NCBI GenBank assembly: GCA_035347995.1
Contig: DAOPQD010000116.1
Location: forward strand, 1 to 8,815
Direction: 5' to 3'
DNA: 8,815 nt
Origin: JAAZNO01 sp012798275
GTDB lineage: Bacteria; Chloroflexota; Anaerolineae; B4-G1; SLSP01
Both the position numbers and the translations under genes were made by a program. The notes under the pieces were generated by a model. It saw nothing but the letters and a program-made list of their open reading frames with translations. It was not told the DNA's origin and searched no databases. Below, piece after piece: positions 5,331 through 8,815 of this stretch; positions within the stretch are counted from its first letter, which is position 1, and each line of letters starts with the position of its first letter.

Positions 5331-6688
5331 CTCGCAGCCCCGACCAGCCGCGCGGCGCGACGACCGATCTCCACCGCGTAATTCGTCCCCCGATCCCAGG
5401 GATAGACCTGGCTCATGTTGGCCATGTAAAGGTTGGGGAGGGGAGTCTCCAGCGGTGGAATGCGCTGCGAATGGTTGACCAGCGGCACGGGTTGCGCGTA
5501 GCTCTCGCTGAACTTCCAGACTTTGCGAATCCAACTGCGGTCGAAGGCGGGATTGATCCGCTGAATGCCGGGGATGAAGCGCTCCAGCAGGGCCTCCGGC
5601 TCCATCTCGAAGTAGGGATGTCCCGGCTCCAGGTAATCGCCGCAGTAGAGCAGCGTGTCGCCGCCGTAGTGTCGCCGGTCAATGTAGTGGGTGTGCTCCA
5701 CGAAGGCCAGGAAGGGGAAGCCCTCGCGCTTGGGGATGTTAATCCAGTAGTGCCCCGCGCTCACCGGCTGTGTGACCGCCAGGATGAGCACCACCGCCCC
5801 CATGGAGAGGAGATCCTCCAACCCCGCAGCGTAGGCGGCCGGCAGCGCCGGCGTGCGCTCCTTGAGCATCGCGGGCGAACAGGTCGCCAACACCCGGTCG
5901 TAAAGCGGCGCCTCGTCGCGCAGCTCCAGGCGGATGCGCCCGTCGGCAGTCGGTTGGATGCCGCGCACGTGATGCTCTAGACGGATGTCGCCCCCTTGCG
6001 CGCGGACTTGCGCCGCCAGCGCGTCGAGGAAGGCCTGAAATCCCCCCTCGAAGTAGCCCAGTTTGGGCGTGCGGGCCACGATCCGCGCCCAGAACCAGGC
6101 CATGTTCACCTCGCGGTAGTAAGGGCCGAATTTCCCCTCCAGCAGCGGCTGCCAGAAGGCCTCGTAGGCGCGCGCGCCCGCCGCGCGGGAGAGCCACGCA
6201 TCCGCCGTCACCCGCTCCAACGGCTGCCAGCGAGGATTGTAGCGCAGATAGGCGGTCGCCAGACCCACCCGCAGCCGTGCCAGGAAGGGAATCGGACGGA
6301 AAGCGAGCACGCGCAACGCCGTTGCCAGCAGATCCGCCCCGTTGGAGAGCGTTTTGCCCAGCGGCAGGCGCTCCAGCCACGGGCCGACCAGCGGCTTGTT
6401 GATCGGGTAGCACTTCCCGTCCTTCAGGATTGAAGTAACCGGACTGGGAAAGAAGAGCATGTCCGCAATCCCCAGCTCCTTCACCAGGGTGATGATGTCC
6501 CGATCCGAGGCGAAGATGTGATGGTAAAAGCGCTCCAGCGACCAGTCCCAGGCCGCGTCCTTGAATCCCGCTGCCAGCCCGCCGACGTAGGGCCGGGCTT
6601 CATAGAGCGTGACGCGATGCCCCTGGCGGGTGAGATCGTAGGCGGCGGTGAGGCCGGTCACGCCCGCGCCGATGATGCCGATGTTCAT
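5327..6688 (-). CDS. FAD-dependent oxidoreductase (amine oxidase / UDP-galactopyranose mutase-like)
   Basis: The 453-residue protein starts MNIGIIGAGVTGLTAAYDL, a dinucleotide-binding fold with G7-x-G9-x-x-G12 and E30 to hold the ribose. Y-E-A-R-P-Y-V-G-G (29-37) follows, typical of the COG1232 protoporphyrinogen-oxidase/amine-oxidase group and related to UDP-galactopyranose mutases. W-S-L-E-R-F-Y-H-H-I-F (49-59) is characteristic of a bacterial subgroup often found in glycan loci (from memory). The C-terminus has N-L-Y-M-A-N-M then P-W-D-R-G-T-N-Y-A-V, the second FAD-contact region. The frame extends upstream to 6808, but ATG 6688 is chosen for its AAGGAG site and the immediate FAD motif. 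It is soluble, with no signal peptide. The likely role is redox or isomerisation of a sugar nucleotide or lipid; the substrate is unknown. It lies 25 bp behind the 158-residue gene, and its stop overlaps that of the convergent nucleotidyltransferase gene. Confidence 0.88.
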   Translation of the reverse strand: MNIGIIGAGVTGLTAAYDLTRQGHRVTLYEARPYVGGLAAGFKDAAWDWSLERFYHHIFASDRDIITLVKELGIADMLFFPSPVTSILKDGKCYPINKPLVGPWLERLPLGKTLSNGADLLATALRVLAFRPIPFLARLRVGLATAYLRYNPRWQPLERVTADAWLSRAAGARAYEAFWQPLLEGKFGPYYREVNMAWFWARIVARTPKLGYFEGGFQAFLDALAAQVRAQGGDIRLEHHVRGIQPTADGRIRLELRDEAPLYDRVLATCSPAMLKERTPALPAAYAAGLEDLLSMGAVVLILAVTQPVSAGHYWINIPKREGFPFLAFVEHTHYIDRRHYGGDTLLYCGDYLEPGHPYFEMEPEALLERFIPGIQRINPAFDRSWIRKVWKFSESYAQPVPLVNHSQRIPPLETPLPNLYMANMSQVYPWDRGTNYAVEIGRRAARLVGAAS

Positions 6689-6694
6689 CCCTTG

Positions 6695-6700
6695 CTCCTT
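6695..6700 (-). promoter_or_regulatory. ribosome binding site that sets the oxidoreductase start
   Basis: On the minus strand AAGGAG is followed by 6 bases and ATG 6688. This rules out the longer frame beginning at 6808, whose extra 40 residues would overlap the upstream gene in a different frame and precede the FAD motif. Confidence 0.8.
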
Positions 6701-6713
6701 GTGATGATGTGCC

Positions 6714-7190
6714 TCAGCCGGCGACGGCCGGCATAATCCGTGAGCCGCGCTCCGCGTTCTGGGAGAGCTGCCAGCGCACTTCTTCGTAGAACACGACCAG
6801 CCCTGCATCCCGACTGGAGACGAGCCGTTGATAGGCCTTGGAAATGGGGTAGATCAGAAAATCGCCGATTTGCACGGCGGCCGCTTCGGCGCGTTCTGGC
6901 GGCACGTCGAGCGTCCACTCGCCGTTCCAGTAATGCAGGAGCACTTCCCCCACGTAGGCGCCCCAAATCACGGCGAGTTCCTGCACCCACTGTTGCAGCG
7001 GATCGTCGGCGTCGAAATCGCCGCCGCTGTTCTGGGGCAGCGCGTCATGGATGGCGGCGAGGATTTGGTCGGCGTCGGCGAGGCTCATGGCCGAATACTC
7101 GAGGGCCACGGCAAATTCCGCGCGCGCGAGGGCCACCGCTTCCTCGGCGTAGGCGTGCATGACGGCGTTCAGGTCAACTTCATCGGTCAT
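6714..7190 (-). CDS. conserved-looking protein of unknown function, 158 residues
   Basis: I do not recognise the family with confidence. The protein is acidic and soluble, with no signal peptide or membrane helix. An N-terminal helical part (1-50, Ala-rich) leads to W-V-Q-E-L-A-V-I-W-G-A-Y-V-G-E-V-L, then N-G-E-W-T-L-D near residues 68-94. This 'GAYxGE...GxW' pattern recalls small DUF3806-like domains, a guess from memory. I-G-D-F-L-I-Y-P-I-S-K-A-Y-Q-R-L (107-122) and V-V-F-Y-E-E-V (131-137) give it a folded-domain look. The start is ATG 7190, with a weak GAG-containing ribosome site (GTGAGAC). It lies 46 bp after miaB and 25 bp before the oxidoreductase, so it is probably cotranscribed with both. 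No function is proposed. Confidence 0.8.
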   Translation of the reverse strand: MTDEVDLNAVMHAYAEEAVALARAEFAVALEYSAMSLADADQILAAIHDALPQNSGGDFDADDPLQQWVQELAVIWGAYVGEVLLHYWNGEWTLDVPPERAEAAAVQIGDFLIYPISKAYQRLVSSRDAGLVVFYEEVRWQLSQNAERGSRIMPAVAG

Positions 7191-7236
7191 TTTGTCTCAC
7201 GGGCTTTCTGATCCCTTTTCCCGCGTGCCGACTCTC

Positions 7237-8598
7237 TCATTCCGTGGCGACCGGCTCGCCGATCAGCGACCACGGGCCGCTCCAGGTGATGGCCACCTGC
7301 GCCAGGCGGCCCAGCCAATTCCCCTCGGCGGCAAAGAATACCAACCGGTCGGTGCGGGTGCGTCCAAACCACCGCCCCTTCTTTTCCCCTTCGACCAGCA
7401 CTTCGACCTGCTGCCCTTCCAGGCGCGCGTTGAGCGTCTTGAGGATGCGAGCCTGCACCTGTTCCAACGCTCGCCGTCGGCGCTCTTTCTCCTCGTAGGG
7501 GACGTCATCCTCGAACCGGCGCGTTGCCACGGTGAGCGGCCGCGGGGAGTAGCGGGCGATGTGGGCCTTGTCGAGCTGCAGGGTCTCCAGCAGCGCCACG
7601 GTGTTCTCGAACTGCGCCTCCGTCTCACCGGGAAAGCCGACGATGATGTCGGTCGCGATGGAGACGCCGGGAATCCGCTCGCGGAGCCGCGCGACCAGGC
7701 GGCGATAGTCCTCCACCGTATAGCCTCGCCGCATGTGCTTCAATACCTCATCGTCGCCGGCCTGCACGGGGACTTCGATGTGCTCGCAGACCTTGGGCAG
7801 CGTGGCGACCGCGTCAAGCAGGTCGTCGCGCATCCAGTTGGGATGGCTGGTGAGGAAGCGCAGGCGCTCCAGCCCGGCGATTTCGTGCACGCGGCGGAGG
7901 AGGGTCACCAGCGGCGTTTCCGTCGTCCCCGCAAACTCCGGCAGATCATAGCCGTAGCGGTCCACGATCTGCCCCAGCAGGGTGATCTCGCGCACGCCCT
8001 GCGAGGCGAGTTGCGTCGCTTCGGCGACGATCGTCTCCAACGGACGGCTGCGCTCCGGCCCGCGGCGGTACGGAATCACGCAATAGGTGCAGGCGTGGGA
8101 ACATCCCAGCACGATGGGCACGTAGGCGCTCACGGCGCGCCCCTCCTCGGACGTCGGGAGCACGGTATCGGTGCGCCCCAGGGCCAGGCGGCGCGATTCC
8201 GCATCGGCGATGAGCGTTTGCGCCTCGTCGAGGAGCTCGCGTTGGGCGAGATACGCCCACAGCTCTGTGGGGTCCGAGGGCGGCAGGAAGAGATCCACCC
8301 AGGGGAAGCGCTGTTCCAGTGCCGCGACCTCTCGCGCGCCGACCATACAGCCCATCAGCGCCAACACCCGCTCTGGATGTTCCGCTTTGACGCTGCGCAG
8401 CTGCTGCAGGCGTCCCACCGCTTTATCTTCGGGTTGCTGTCGCACCACGCAGGTGTTGAGCACCACGATGTCGGCGTCTTCTGCGCGCGCCGTCGCCGTG
8501 TAGCCCAGGCGTTCCAATCCGGCGGCCACCCGCTGCGAATCGGCGAGGTTCATCTGACAACCGATAGTCCAAATGTGATAAGATCTGTGTTTTTCCAT
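7237..8598 (-). CDS. miaB: tRNA-2-methylthio-N6-dimethylallyladenosine synthase MiaB
   Basis: MiaB is a radical-SAM enzyme with two iron-sulfur clusters that adds a methylthio group to N6-isopentenyladenosine at tRNA position 37, aiding reading-frame maintenance. The 453-residue protein shows the full layout. The UPF0004 N-terminal domain carries T-I-G-C-Q-M-N-L-A-D-S (C14), L-N-T-C-V-V-R (C50) and M-G-C-M (C84), the three ligands of the auxiliary cluster. The radical-SAM core has G-C-S-H-A-C-T-Y-C-V-I-P (C166, C170, C173). A TRAM domain (about 380-447) would bind tRNA. The G-C-Q-M-N form favours MiaB over RimO or MtaB. L-L-G-Q-I-V-D-R-Y-G replaces the more usual LLGQNVNSYG. ATG 8598 is the natural start because the family motif begins at residue 11, but no ribosome site is visible (bases before it read ACACGCTAAC). 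It is first in a possible operon with the two genes that follow. Confidence 0.96.
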   Translation of the reverse strand: MEKHRSYHIWTIGCQMNLADSQRVAAGLERLGYTATARAEDADIVVLNTCVVRQQPEDKAVGRLQQLRSVKAEHPERVLALMGCMVGAREVAALEQRFPWVDLFLPPSDPTELWAYLAQRELLDEAQTLIADAESRRLALGRTDTVLPTSEEGRAVSAYVPIVLGCSHACTYCVIPYRRGPERSRPLETIVAEATQLASQGVREITLLGQIVDRYGYDLPEFAGTTETPLVTLLRRVHEIAGLERLRFLTSHPNWMRDDLLDAVATLPKVCEHIEVPVQAGDDEVLKHMRRGYTVEDYRRLVARLRERIPGVSIATDIIVGFPGETEAQFENTVALLETLQLDKAHIARYSPRPLTVATRRFEDDVPYEEKERRRRALEQVQARILKTLNARLEGQQVEVLVEGEKKGRWFGRTRTDRLVFFAAEGNWLGRLAQVAITWSGPWSLIGEPVATE

Positions 8599-8709
8599 GT
8601 TAGCGTGTGCTGAGCCGCCAGGGCTGTTCTCCTGGAAGCAAATCCTTTTGCGAAATAAGTGTCTTCAAAAATCAGCGAATCTCAAAATCACTCGCGTGGC
8701 AAAGGGTGC

Positions 8710-8725
8710 GCGAACTTCAGTTCGC
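8710..8725. other. perfect 6-bp stem-loop
   Basis: GCGAAC (8710-8715) and GTTCGC (8720-8725) pair perfectly around a TTCA loop. The element contains, on the minus strand, GAACTGAAGTT (8723-8713), which also occurs on the plus strand at 382-392 upstream of the dehydratase gene. The copy at 382-392 lacks the outer stem. It could be a repeat-associated hairpin or a protein site. No T run makes it a terminator. Confidence 0.45.
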
Positions 8726-8779
8726 TTTCAGGCCGTTATTTTCATGACCCGATGGTGAACCGCAGCTTCATGAAAACTC

Positions 8780-8809
8780 CTTCAAAAATGGCCCCGAATG
8801 GGCACGAAT
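8780..8809 (-). repeat. degenerate dispersed repeat, copy 2
   Basis: On the minus strand ATTCG occurs twice at 10-base spacing (8809-8805 and 8799-8795), followed by GCCATTTTTGAAG (8792-8780). This mirrors copy 1 at 341-371. The motif seems to continue past the window edge, since 8810-8815 reads TTCACG, the start of another unit on the plus strand. Copy identity is partial and judged by eye. Confidence 0.4.
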
Positions 8810-8815
8810 TTCACG

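Larger units (their letters stand above)
8599..8815. other. region upstream of miaB, no convincing gene
   Basis: The 217 bases are relatively A/T-rich and hold a repeat copy at 8780-8809, a hairpin at 8710-8725, a weaker 5-bp hairpin (CCAGG 8618-8622 with CCTGG 8631-8635), and a 9-codon minus-strand open frame at 8742-8771 with a strong ribosome site. The miaB promoter should lie here on the minus strand. I see only weak candidates (a TTGAGA-like hexamer with a poor -10) and do not call one. The window ends inside the repeat. Confidence 0.6.

Noticed and set aside
5282..5980. Plus-strand open frame across the convergent junction
   Set aside because: It runs opposite the FAD oxidoreductase gene and out of frame with the nucleotidyltransferase, and has no recognisable motif.
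6689..6808. Longer N-terminus for the FAD oxidoreductase
   Set aside because: The extra 40 residues overlap the upstream gene, precede the FAD-binding motif that normally starts the protein, and are excluded by the AAGGAG site before ATG 6688.
7159..8613. Long plus-strand open frame (484 codons) opposite miaB
   Set aside because: It covers nearly the whole of miaB, whose cysteine motifs are unmistakable. The antisense translation shows no domain, so it is a shadow frame.

Overview
The window is GC-rich and coding-dense. The genes fall into two blocks that converge near position 5328. The best guess for the source is a Chloroflexota (Anaerolineae-like) bacterium or a metagenome bin from that group. 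This rests on the style of the MiaB and FAD-oxidoreductase proteins and on the intergenic repeat phrases, all judged from memory, so it is an inference.

Plus-strand block (1-5330): this looks like part of a cell-surface polysaccharide locus. It begins with the C-terminal 44 residues of a DegT/DnrJ/EryC1-type sugar aminotransferase. A 333-bp gap follows, holding a possible terminator, a stem-loop, a degenerate repeat and an extended -10 promoter. Next comes a full-length membrane-anchored nucleoside-diphosphate-sugar 4,6-dehydratase of the WbpM/PglF/CapD type. After a 72-bp gap with a stem-loop there are three tightly packed genes: an O-antigen ligase/polymerase-like (Wzy_C) membrane protein, a 104-residue unknown membrane protein that starts inside the ligase stop codon (ATGA), and a nucleotidyltransferase-fold protein resembling the NTP_transf_5 family. 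The dehydratase and aminotransferase are the classic pair for making UDP-4-amino-4,6-dideoxy-HexNAc sugars. The ligase would polymerise or transfer glycan at the membrane. The roles of the last two genes are unknown.

Minus-strand block (8598 down to 5327): miaB (tRNA i6A37 methylthiotransferase), a 158-residue protein of unknown function, and an FAD-dependent amine-oxidase/UDP-galactopyranose-mutase-like oxidoreductase. Gaps are 46 and 25 bp, so they could form an operon. The oxidoreductase stop overlaps the nucleotidyltransferase stop by 3 bp, so the blocks meet tail to tail with no room for a terminator.

I found no RNA gene, CRISPR array, transposase or attachment site. The least ordinary signals are: (a) a diverged repeat present upstream of both the dehydratase and miaB, in the same orientation relative to each gene; (b) a C-rich heptamer-repeat tract at the end of the ligase gene whose opposite strand fits a G-quadruplex pattern; and (c) the coupled ligase, small membrane protein and nucleotidyltransferase trio. 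None proves a new system; (c) is the most plausible place for undescribed biochemistry.
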